From assembly GCA_030704615.1 (NCBI GenBank), contig CM060731.1, positions 11,656,001-11,720,000 on the forward strand: a DNA stretch of 64,000 bases, read 5' to 3'. The stretch is from Takakia lepidozioides (Eukaryota; Streptophyta; Takakiopsida; Takakiales; Takakiaceae). The notes beneath the pieces were generated by a model. That model saw only the letters and a program-made list of their open reading frames with translations, was not told where the DNA came from and ran no database searches. The translations under genes were made by a program, and so were the position numbers. How positions within the stretch are numbered: the first letter of the stretch is position 1; every line of letters begins with the position of its first letter. This document shows, in pieces, positions 54,767-64,000 of this stretch.

Positions 54767-57700
54767 ATGTCTTACCGGGAAACTGGAGGAGCCGGTGGGG
54801 ATGACGCCATCGCCATGGAGCGGAGCTCCAAGGCTGCCATGACGGCCTCGCAGGCTGTGGCTCGCGAGGAGAAGAGGAAGGTGCCCATGGGGGGCCACAG
54901 TGATTCTCCCGCGGACGGGCCTCTGGATGCCAGACGGTTGACGAGGGCATCCGCATCCCGCCCGCCTGCTGAATGTGAGGCTGCGGGTATGGAGGATGCA
55001 GGCCCAACGACAGTGCAATGGCCAGAAGGTGGGGCAGTGACTCAAGAGTGGGTGACCGGGCTTGCGACCGCATTGGATTATGCCACTCGTCATCTGCAGC
55101 CCATGGAGATTCCCTCTGTCATGTCTGTGCCAGTTGCTGATGCGCTAATAGCTGCGGCTTCCAAGGTGTGCATTTCTGTCGAGACTGGTTTCTTTTGGAG
55201 AAAATTGTCGATCAGAGTAGAGTTTCGTGTGTGGGTTCGCGGGATTTTTTTTCCTTTCAGGATTTTACAGGTAGACGATTCTGAGTTACGGTCTTCCTTC
55301 ACAAGCTTGTGTGGGCAGAGAAACATCATCTCAATTGAGTCACATTTTTCGAGAAGTTGGATATGAATTTAACCGACCGGACTGTCGTTCAGGGAAAGGC
55401 GATATCTTTGAGTATAACCAGAAACTATGGGTGTTCACTGCCTGCGAAGAGTCCTCTTCATTCATTTGCGACAGGGGAAAAATGTGGTTGTTTCGTTTAG
55501 GAAGAATGATAAATTGCAAAGTCTTACGGCTAAGAACTCTCGTAGCAAAAGTCGAGGTCTCGGAGGTGTGGGGGTTGCATGCGGCATAAATGTAGGTGCA
55601 AAACTAGTCCACTTCTAGGGTTGGATCACTTCCACACTGTACATTCAGTCCACATGTAGTGCAATGTGTTGAGCAATAGTCACTGTCGTCTTCAATCTGC
55701 TAGGGAATTCAACCCATGCAAATCTCTTTCTACTAAGTTCGAAGGTTTACTCGCATGTTTATATATTGCACTAGCATACTTATGTGTGAGTAGACTGGAA
55801 AAGACAATCTGGCTAGTCTTGGGTTCTAAGCTGCTATGGTGGAGGTAATATTCAGTTTTTAGATGCTCGTGATCTGCAAACGACATTCAGTTCTAAGTGC
55901 ATGAGGTTATGTATCCACATCTGGTTATCCACATCATGCAGCTGCTGGATTGAGAGAAAGCAGGAGCAAATGAATTGAGTAGGTGGAAAATTTTGGATTA
56001 GGGTATTCCTCGTAAAGGTATTCCAGTCAGTTCCTTATTCAAGCACATTGATGAACTCTGTTTTTTTTTTGGCTGCATTGGAGCCAGTTTGTTTTTAGGG
56101 TGCTGCCTGTGCAATTGGAAACCTCATCATTTAGGGTTCAAAAACTCCAACCTTCTCCAATCTCTGCCAGTCCATATCATGCCCTGAGTTGTCCTGACAT
56201 CTGCAAATCTGACAGCTTTTACACCGGGAGCCAAATTGCGTGGAAGTGCCGGTAGAGCAGTGGTGCCGGGTGGTGCTGGTGGGGGATGTGCATGGCCAAT
56301 TCCACGATGTGTTGAACCTTTTGAAAGTTGCTGGCCCTCCATCTTCCAACTGCATTTTTGTGTTCAATGGTGACTATGTTGACCGGGGGGCCTGGGGTTT
56401 TGAAACCTACCTTTATCTCCTTGCTTGGAAGGTGCCCCACTATCTTCCCCACTCCCCTCCTCCCTCTTTTCGCTCTGACTGCACTCTCTCTTTTGCTTTT
56501 CTTTGTACTTCGTTGGCATAGGTATTAGTTTGGCTCTCCCTACTTCGTTTCGCTGTCTCTCTTTGTATTAGTAAATGGCTACTTCCTCCTGGCTGCATTC
56601 TTTCATTTCCATTCCGTTCAGACTCCCTCTAGTTATTATCATAAGAAACGAGTTCTCATTGCAAGATTTGGAATTGTAGGTGCTTTTGCCACACCGGGTA
56701 TTTTTGTTGCGGGGCAATCATGAGACCAAGTTTTGCACGAGTGCTTATGGGTTTGAGCAGGAAGTAATGGCCAAGTATGGTGAGCGTGCCAAACACTTGT
56801 ACCGGAAATTGCTGGGCTGCTTTGAGGGGCACCCTCTAGCCGCCCGGGTGGCTGGCTGTGTGTATATGGCCCACGGTGGTCTGTTCCGACAGGTGGAGAC
56901 TGCACCTCCTAGAAAGAGCAAGCTTGGCAAAAGCTACAGGTACAATTACTTTTCCTCCGTTCATCTATCAGGGGGAAAGCATAAAGTGTAAAGAAAACCA
57001 GAAAGCAGATACAGCATGTTAGTGGCTGATTAACAGGTTACATGCTTAAGGCGTGCTATCTTATGTTTGGGGTCTTGTGATACACTCTTTTGGTTTTCTG
57101 TTGTAGTCTGCTATGTCTATTAGGGCAAAAAGAATCTGTTTCTTTCTCCTCTGTGTCGGTCTAAATGTACCTGGTTGAGTGAATATTTCACGTCACTCTT
57201 GGAGGGTCATATATGTAGGGGCCTAGGGTCACTAGGCTATGCCGGGCATGTTATCTGAGGGGGATGGGCAAGAAATACATGACCTACTCTTTCTGTCCCT
57301 GTCTTCGTCTTTCCAACCATTCTGCATGGTGACTGAGTCACCATATGCATGTTTTGCTTGAGGCAGGCGTATAATGTTTCAATTGGACATTTGCACCCAT
57401 GCTTGCTGGTGACTCACTATTCTACTGTTGGTATGTTACATGCCTATGAATGCGCCAAGCAATGCCCAATGTGAAACTTTGTAGTCAACTCAAATTCCTA
57501 CTCGTAGACATCATGGCTTTGTGACATGGCATCCTATATTAGACTAGCTGTTATCCCTCCACCTTTTTTGGATGATCCAGTTATCTCTTCTCAGCTTCCA
57601 GGCTTATCTTACATGCGGGTTGCAAGGGTTGTGAAAAGTTGTTTGCTGCAAGAAAGCCTGAACTTCACAGGTTCCAGGAAATTTAATTCTATACACCTGT

Positions 57701-60062
57701 CATCAAGCCCTACTTACAACGCTTACAAATATTGGGCTGATTCCAGTCCTCCTCAACATATCTTGTGAATATGGGGTGGGGTGGTTATCTCACTGTGGGT
57801 TTGTCTTGGGGGGGGTGGCTTGGAAAACCCCGTAACAGAGATATATTCATGTTTCCTTGTCTGAACAACAAGATCAATGCTGGCAACAGGCGGTTGTTGC
57901 GCACACGGAGTGCAGAACGGTGTTTGAAACTTGGGACACTCGATGATCTGGCTAAGGCACGGCGTGGAGTTCTAGACCCTTCTGGGTTTGGGACCAATGT
58001 TATCCCAGGAGATGTTTTGTGGTCAGATCCATCACCAACAGATGGTCTTTCTCTTAATGAGTCCCGGGGCATTGGGCTTCTGTTTGGCCCTGACTGCACT
58101 CAAGAATTTATGGAGAGACACAAGATTAAGGTAGAGGCCACCTACTTACCCGCCCTCTGTTACAAGTGATCCCATTATGTACATTGTGTGATTGGGTAAC
58201 TTCTCACTCAAGGCAATTTGTATCAATTGTCCATATTGTCTAACTTAATTTTTGGGTATTGCGGAGATGTTTGGCAGTTGATAGTAAGGTCACACGAGGG
58301 ACCTGACGCAAGGGATAAAAGGCCCGACATGGCAGGCATGGACAAGGGCTACACAATAGATCATGTGGTGAAGGCTGGGAAGCTTATCACCTTATTTAGT
58401 GCGCCTGACTATCCCCAGTTCCAGGTTTGTCGCTTCCCTGTTCTTCGCTGAATTTATGGGACTCTGACAAAAATCAATGACCAGATTGACTTCCTATGAA
58501 CAGTGTTCACTAGGGAGAAGGGATGATATTCTTTGTACAAGCTCATGATACTCCTGAATACCAGGAAACTGTGGCAGTTTGAGTTTGCTCTCGCATAATC
58601 TCGCCAGCAAGCTTTTCCATATGTATGCAGGTGTTTGTTTGACCAGTCTTGGAGCTTCGGTTGACTACATAGGCTGGTAGTGGTGTACAGAAGTCAACTG
58701 CATATAGGTGGCCTGTCCCAAAACCCAGGAGTGCAAAATTCTTAAGCTTATGATAAACATGGGTGTGGCCGAAACCACTCACCAGCAGTGGGACTGCCTT
58801 TCCCTCAGTTATGAAAAATCTGAAGCAGTGGTGACAAGCTGTGATCAATCATTTTAATATGATTTCGTTATTATGAATGTTAGTTTGTAGTGTTTCACGT
58901 GTTGAAAGACTGAACATGCTATTTTAGGTAGCTTTGATTAAGTAACGTCGATTGTATAAATTGCAATGATGATCCGAGTCTTTGAAGTTTGGGTCCTCAT
59001 GTTATATCATGGAAACAGGGGGATCATCTCATTACTAGTCACTTACCTTCACATACAATCTACTTCCCTTCACAAGAATTGACACAGTAAAGGGAGTTTA
59101 CATAGGCTTATTAGACTCATTCAGTTGGGCTGGTTGGCTGGGACAGGCCACTGATGACCGTTACAACAACAAGGGCGCCTACATAGTGCTGGAGGCTCCA
59201 GATTTCTCTGAGCCTCATTTCTTTGAGTTTGAAGCTGTTCAACCTCGACCCAAAGCAAGTTTCTGCCTCTGCCTCCCTGCTCTTATTGATTCTCTTCCAT
59301 CTTTTCATTGGCCAGATTGTATCTATCAGGCAGATTGCAGTAAGAAGGCTTTCTCTCTGCTTGTCTGGAACTGTAGCATCCCACTATCCATCACTGTTAC
59401 TCCCTGATGTTGCACTTTGATTACGTTCCTGTTTGGGGGTGCATTAAGAGTATCCAATAACAGTGACAAAAGAGGTCAAGTTCAACTTTTGTGTGGTTCC
59501 TCAGCAATTAATTTTTGGAATCCTTTTACTGTGCTACTTGAAACTTTTTCTGAGGATGTTCATGGAGAATATGACTGGAGGTCTAAAGAGCACCTCTTTT
59601 TATCACAGGGATGAAGATTGATATTTGAAGACGAAAACTCATAGAAGTTGGCACTACACTTAAGTGCTTAGTAGGATAGAGTGGGTTTGCACTTTGCACT
59701 AGGGGCTGTTCAAACATTAGCATTCCAACATCCAAGGACCTCCTGGAAAAGTGGGTTATTCAGATCTGGGAGAGGGAACACCATCATCTGGGTCAGCAGA
59801 ATGAAATTGGTGGCATAGAGACTCCTAGATTGCACAACACTTGACCTCCACCTGACAGCAAAGGTGCTGCTGAAGTCCTTTTTAACCAATTTCATTCCAC
59901 TGTTGGGATGTATGATTTTCCTTGCTACTGTATGATGATGTGCCCAATGCTTGATTGCAGGTCTCTCCATACTACGATTTTGTGAATGCGATTGATTCAG
60001 ATGAAGAGCTTGACCTTGGGACAGGATCGGATGCCACGACGGGCAGTGACGCCGACTCCTAA
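54767..60062 (+). CDS. PP7: Serine/threonine protein phosphatase 7 (PP7), seven exons
   Basis: Exons: 54767-55165, 56216-56431, 56680-56939, 57890-58130, 58278-58424, 59147-59254, 59961-60062; 1473 nt, 490 residues, frame consistent. PPP-family metal and phosphate motifs are all present: GDVHGQ 156-161, GDYVDRG 185-191, RGNHE 216-220, AHGGLF 269-274, and RSHEGPD and FSAPDYPQF in exon 5. WPEGGAVTQEWV (85-96), the insert region and the tail PYYDFVNAIDSDEE match plant PP7 (Arabidopsis At5g63870, about 413 residues, from memory). The extra 75 or so residues at the N-terminus are low-complexity. Plant PP7 acts in the nucleus and cytosol in cryptochrome/blue-light and heat-stress signalling and binds calmodulin. 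Six introns have GT donors or, for intron 6, a GC donor (AAA|GCAAGT). The only frame-keeping joint there is GC-AG. Confidence 0.93.
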
Positions 60063-62411
60063 CCTTTTGTACCATAATTCTTTGGCTTGGTCAATTTAAT
60101 TTTCCTCATCTTTAGTCTATCTCTTCTTGTGATATCAACGATGAAGAATCGGAGTCATGACTAGAGCTAGCATGTAGATAGCGTGGAGAAATCCTCCAAG
60201 TGTAATAATCTGGAATTGAACAAATGCTTGTCCCCGGCTTAAAGTATGTTGTGTGTTGGCTGCTTGTAGTCCTTTTGTAGTCAGACATGTAAGCTTAGCA
60301 TTGTTGATTGGATAGCCTGCCACATGAGTGAGTAGGCATGACAATTTACCTGATCATCTGTTGTTGAAAGCAAATTGCCCAAGTCATGGTCAACTCTCAT
60401 TGTGTCATTGCAGTGGGGTGCATCAGTCCTTTCAAAGTGGACTAACTCTACATCGGAACTCAATTGATAACAAGACTGATCCCATGCTCATGTGCAACTA
60501 TGCCTTGCATTACCAACTTGTGCTCCTGAAAAGGTGACAAAGATTAGATGTGTGCTGAGTGATGCCTAAGTGGTATACAATGGCAAACATCAGTTCGAAA
60601 TCACTGCGGCGCTACTTGAATCTGTACTCAAGGTCTCTACATATTGCAAGGAGGTAGGTCGGCTTGATATTTAGAAAGATGGGGATGCGCTTTCAAGGAA
60701 ATATTTTCTCCAAGATTTTAAAGTGTACAAGGGACGCCATAGGGTGAAATAGAAGCTCAACAAGAAAAACATACACAGGACATGAGCAGAAGACGCAACT
60801 ATCTTTCTAGACATGCATGAGAAATTGAAAGCATGTGACTGGATGGTCCAGCAAAACATGGCAGAAGATGGTGTCGAGATCATCTCTTAACCAGAAGTCT
60901 AAATTTGCATAAAACCTGACTGGTGTGCCACCATGTGTATTATCACAATGACCCGAACATGTGATTCCTATCAACTGCAAGCAGGAGACATACTGTGGGT
61001 GCAGAAATGGTTCAGGCCCGGCTTTGGACAGGTCTGCAAGGTGATAACAACCTAGTTTAAGGAATGATGACAAACACAAAATGACAACGGGGTTTCCTTG
61101 TCATGCATATGTTTGGGATCTCTCGTATCTGTGAAACTTAGCTTAAAAGTTGTTTTGTGTCTGCTATTGTTTACAGCAATTTGCCCAAGACCTGAATCAA
61201 CTCTCTCTCCCTCACTGACTGCAATAGGTGATCCTTCTTGCAACTGCCCCACTCTACACCTGAACTCTCAATTGAAGCAGGAAGATGGACCCCTTGCTAA
61301 TCTGCGACAAATCAAAGCATTCCTACAAAGTGCAATTCTAAAACGGCAACCACACCCTTATTCTTATGAGACTGTAACCCAGAAGTAGAGACACTCATTC
61401 AAACCTTGTCAGATGTCAAAATCAATGCGTTCTACAATCATTTTCCAGCTAGTTAGAGTTCCGGAAAGAGGACAGCAGATAATCCAAAAATCCCGCTGGT
61501 CGCTTGACTGTTAATCACTCCGATTGTATTTATGACAGGTTACGTGCGATGAGGTCTCACATGAGGATGCCAATTCAGGTTGGAAAGCTCCAGTAGTCTT
61601 GGAGCCATGAGCAGGGAATTTTAGTACAAGTTGAAACAGGAAACATGAGCTCTCCTTGTGCAAGTCAATCTAAACCCAGACTTGCGAACTCCCAACAATC
61701 ATGAATTCCACCACTTCCATCCAACCTTGACAGGTAAGAAAGTGGGGGCACCAAGATTACACATCCTTGCCAATGTATACAACATGTCAATAATCCAGCA
61801 TATTTCATTCTCTTTCTCTCTCCAATTTTTTAAGTTGCACTATCGGTGTGAGCCCCTCACAAAGGTCTTCTGAGTGCAGTTCATTCAGAGTCGATTTAAC
61901 AGGGTTCATTGACCACTGGCAGACAATATGGACACAGATGTATGTGTACCACTTGGGAAACTTGGTGCTAAATCTTCAAATTGCTGGGTTTAGTTGACTT
62001 GGGATGGTAAAGAGTGACATGTTGCACTCAACTGTGTTTACTGAATGACCAACAGAAGTGGCCTAGTTTTCCAGTTCTGATAAAGGCCCAGCAGGATCCC
62101 CAACAACTCACAAAGAGAAACCAAGAAAATATCAAAACAGAAGAAGACCAAACTTCAGCTTCTTCCTTCTAATATGATACAAATTAACAATTGGGCTTCC
62201 ATAGCAACAATGCTGCACCCATCCAGCGAATCCACACTCCAGAGATATATAACAAGTAGTTCTAACAACCCACAGTCCTAGCTTATAAACATTCACAAGA
62301 CTGGATCAGCTGCATATTTCATCCTTTCGTATTTGCAGGCTTTGGGATGAATTTCTTGGCATGATGAGTACCCAAAGCGTGATGTCGACACATTTGCGAA
62401 GATTAAAGCCA
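60063..62411. other. Convergent intergenic region, no gene recognised
   Basis: The 3' flanks of PP7 (plus) and the BBD gene (minus) meet here. A 96-residue frame at 61098-61388 with a hydrophobic start has no recognised domain. Nothing else identified. Confidence 0.45.
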
Positions 62412-63482
62412 CTAGATCTGCCGCAGTCGCTGCTGCCTTAAGCTTGAGCGGAAATTGGTCAACTCGTCCCTCCAGCGAGCTGCATCGGAATACCGCTCCT
62501 CGACAACAGCCATGAGCATACTTTTCATCAAGGTAATTTCTTCGGCTATGGGATCCGGTTCATCGTCCGCACAGTCCCAGAAGGAGGCGTCTTTGTTTCT
62601 TGGGCTTGTCTCCCACCTCTTCCCAAAAGCAGGTTCTTGCACAGGTCTCACACCGTCCGCGTCGATTATAGTCTTATTCACATACATGGGTACCTTGCAT
62701 CTGACAGCTAAATTTATAGCATCCGAGGGGCGGGCATCCACACTGAACACTTCCGCCTCTCCAGACACTCCAAAATATATCCGCGCATAGTATGTGTCCA
62801 CAACACGCTCGGTGACCCTCACCATGCGCACCTCGTAATTGAGGGACCCCACCATATCCTTGATAAGATGGTAATGGTTCGGCCTTCCCAAAGACTCGTC
62901 ATCATGAAGTGCCTTCATCAGCATGCTCACCGCCCCATCCCCCACAACAATGGGAAGCATCAGATCCGAGTCATGGGTAATCTTGAGAAAGATGGTGGGC
63001 GTGCTGGACTTAAACAGCAGTTGACCCTTAGCTCGATTGATATGCTCCACTTCCACCTCTCTCCCACCGATCAGAGTCATGAACAGATGCCCCTGCGATG
63101 GCACCATGCTCACAGCTTCCAGCACATCAACTTGCAGATAGTCACTGGTATCATCATCCTCAACATGACTGCTCCCGCTGCTACTGCTCTCATAGCTACT
63201 CCGCACCCCACCCTCCCTGCAGCGGCCCTGCTTCTTGCACCCCCACCATGCCTCCAGCTGCTTCCTCCACAACCAATTCAACCCTGCCTGCTTCCCGCAG
63301 GACAAACTGTAGCCCAGTGTCTGCGGGTAACTGAGGTAGGGGAGTACAGCCCAGCCTCCTATGGCCCCTGACAGCGGCAAACTCCTACAAGGCAGCCCTG
63401 TTTGCTGTAAAACAGACCCGCATGCAATCGATGCGTTGCAACACGAGTGCAGGCCTGGATTGAGACGCCCCAGCATCGCCAT
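62412..63482 (-). CDS. Bifunctional nuclease in basal defence (BBD-like), BFN/DUF151 plus UVR motif
   Basis: 356 residues, one open frame with no intron. Residues 1-110 are Cys/Ser-rich and unlike the family. Residues 117-275 form the BFN (DUF151) domain: TPTIFLKITHDSDLMLPIVVG (161-181, quoted in part), YHLIKDMV, YYARIYFG, and the signature VDARPSDAINLAV (248-260) and KVPMYVNKTII. A UVR-type helix pair, EEITLMKSMLMAVVEERYSD then AARWRDELTNF (314-344), closes the protein. Plant BBD1/BBD2 have RNase and DNase activity and roles in ABA-mediated callose and basal defence. I expected introns from the Arabidopsis relatives, so the uninterrupted frame may mark a retrocopy or lineage-specific intron loss. 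A GA-rich tract (about 63485-63560) lies directly upstream. Confidence 0.9.
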   Translation of the reverse strand: MAMLGRLNPGLHSCCNASIACGSVLQQTGLPCRSLPLSGAIGGWAVLPYLSYPQTLGYSLSCGKQAGLNWLWRKQLEAWWGCKKQGRCREGGVRSSYESSSSGSSHVEDDDTSDYLQVDVLEAVSMVPSQGHLFMTLIGGREVEVEHINRAKGQLLFKSSTPTIFLKITHDSDLMLPIVVGDGAVSMLMKALHDDESLGRPNHYHLIKDMVGSLNYEVRMVRVTERVVDTYYARIYFGVSGEAEVFSVDARPSDAINLAVRCKVPMYVNKTIIDADGVRPVQEPAFGKRWETSPRNKDASFWDCADDEPDPIAEEITLMKSMLMAVVEERYSDAARWRDELTNFRSSLRQQRLRQI

Positions 63483-64000
63483 ACCTCCAATCCTCCCCTC
63501 TCCTCTCTCTCTTCCTCTCCCCCCTCTTCTCCACCCTCGTCTCTCTGCTCCCCCTCACTGTGCGTTCGACCCTCTCACTAATCAAATCACTAGAGATACT
63601 TAACAGAAGTTTAGTAGATAACGGAATCATAAGCGGGGTTACCATTAGGACCCATTCGTTGGTTATGGATACTTAGTTATGAGTTTACTAACTAATCAGA
63701 TTTCAGTCAGTGTGGTACAACTCCCTAATCTACTCACTAATGGCCTCACTAAGACTAATGACCTGCACGTGGCAGTATTAAAGGATAAATGCTGCTGACG
63801 TGTATGTTGGTGGTTAGCTACAATGTACGTGGCCTGTGGACTCCTCGTAATGAGGCCGCACGGTGCAAAGGAGACAGGGACCTGACAGAGGGACCCCACT
63901 ACATTAAAACAATCCCTATTGGCGTGTTTCTCTTATATATCAAAAAAACGACAACCTCGTTGGCAGGGTGGAGGTTGTGATCTGGTGGTTAGGTCGATGG
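63483..64000 (-). promoter_or_regulatory. Upstream region of the BBD gene with GA-rich tract
   Basis: On the minus strand, an uninterrupted purine-rich (GAGAGG) tract of about 75 bp immediately precedes the start codon and probably lies in the 5' UTR or core promoter; GAGA-type tracts are typical of TATA-less plant promoters. No further gene was seen to the window edge. Confidence 0.45.

Noticed and set aside
55258-55366. Open stretch ILQVDDSELRSSF... as a PP7 exon
   Set aside because: Exon 1 joins directly to LLHREPNCVEV at 56216 in phase and matches the family, so this stretch is intronic.
62455-63371. Plus-strand frames opposite the BBD gene
   Set aside because: Antisense shadows of the well-supported minus-strand coding region.

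Overview
The window is nuclear DNA of a land plant. The evidence is a DYW-class PPR gene copy, a SUPERMAN-type C2H2 zinc finger with an EAR motif, a plant-type PP7 phosphatase, the plant-specific 24 kDa mitochondrial ATP synthase subunit and a BBD-type bifunctional nuclease. Genes are sparse, introns are short and U-rich, and the transposon load is heavy. The species cannot be named from sequence alone. A non-flowering land plant or another large-genome plant is my guess.

Layout. 1-3.5 kb: a decayed DYW PPR copy (minus strand) and a DUF4283/LINE-ORF1-like fragment. 3.5-8.2 kb: a decayed Ty1/Copia element with both LTRs, a nested GC-rich insertion and a local fourfold duplication. 9-15 kb: AT-rich DNA with three clusters of GGGACCGCC-type hairpins, two ACGT-core clusters and a gag remnant. 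16.5-19.6 kb: diverged tandem duplications full of ACACCACC/GGTGGTGT palindromes, interrupted by a 721-bp element with a 9-bp target-site duplication. 19.6-24.9 kb: a hAT element whose 5' half (BED finger and N-terminal transposase) is inverted relative to its C-terminal dimerisation half. Upstream of the coding part lies an array of about 11 units, each looking like a small exon plus an intron. 25-28 kb: unidentified coding-like debris and a tRNA-derived SINE.

Gene-bearing part. A five-exon coiled-coil protein with a C-terminal membrane anchor (minus, 28.1-31.7 kb) is head-to-head with the seven-exon ATP synthase 24 kDa subunit gene (plus, 32.6-36.0 kb). A 5'-truncated LINE with a clear target-site duplication lies at 38.4-40.8 kb. 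Then come an unidentified two-exon coiled-coil gene (minus, 41.1-42.1 kb), an intronless SUPERMAN-like zinc finger gene (minus, 44.0-45.1 kb), about 9 kb with almost no recognisable genes (one foldback element), PP7 (plus, seven exons, 54.8-60.1 kb) and an intronless BBD nuclease gene (minus, 62.4-63.5 kb).

The genes are ordinary nuclear genes with unrelated jobs (mitochondrial ATP synthesis, phosphatase signalling, transcriptional repression, nuclease/defence, endomembrane coiled coil). They do not form an operon-like system. The most unusual material is in the repeats: the exon-like tandem array in the hAT element, the hairpin arrays, and a LINE-hit site in the ATP synthase intron with three copies of the same 15-bp target sequence. 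Exon boundaries were derived by hand from splice signals, reading-frame phase and remembered family sequences. No alignment was run.
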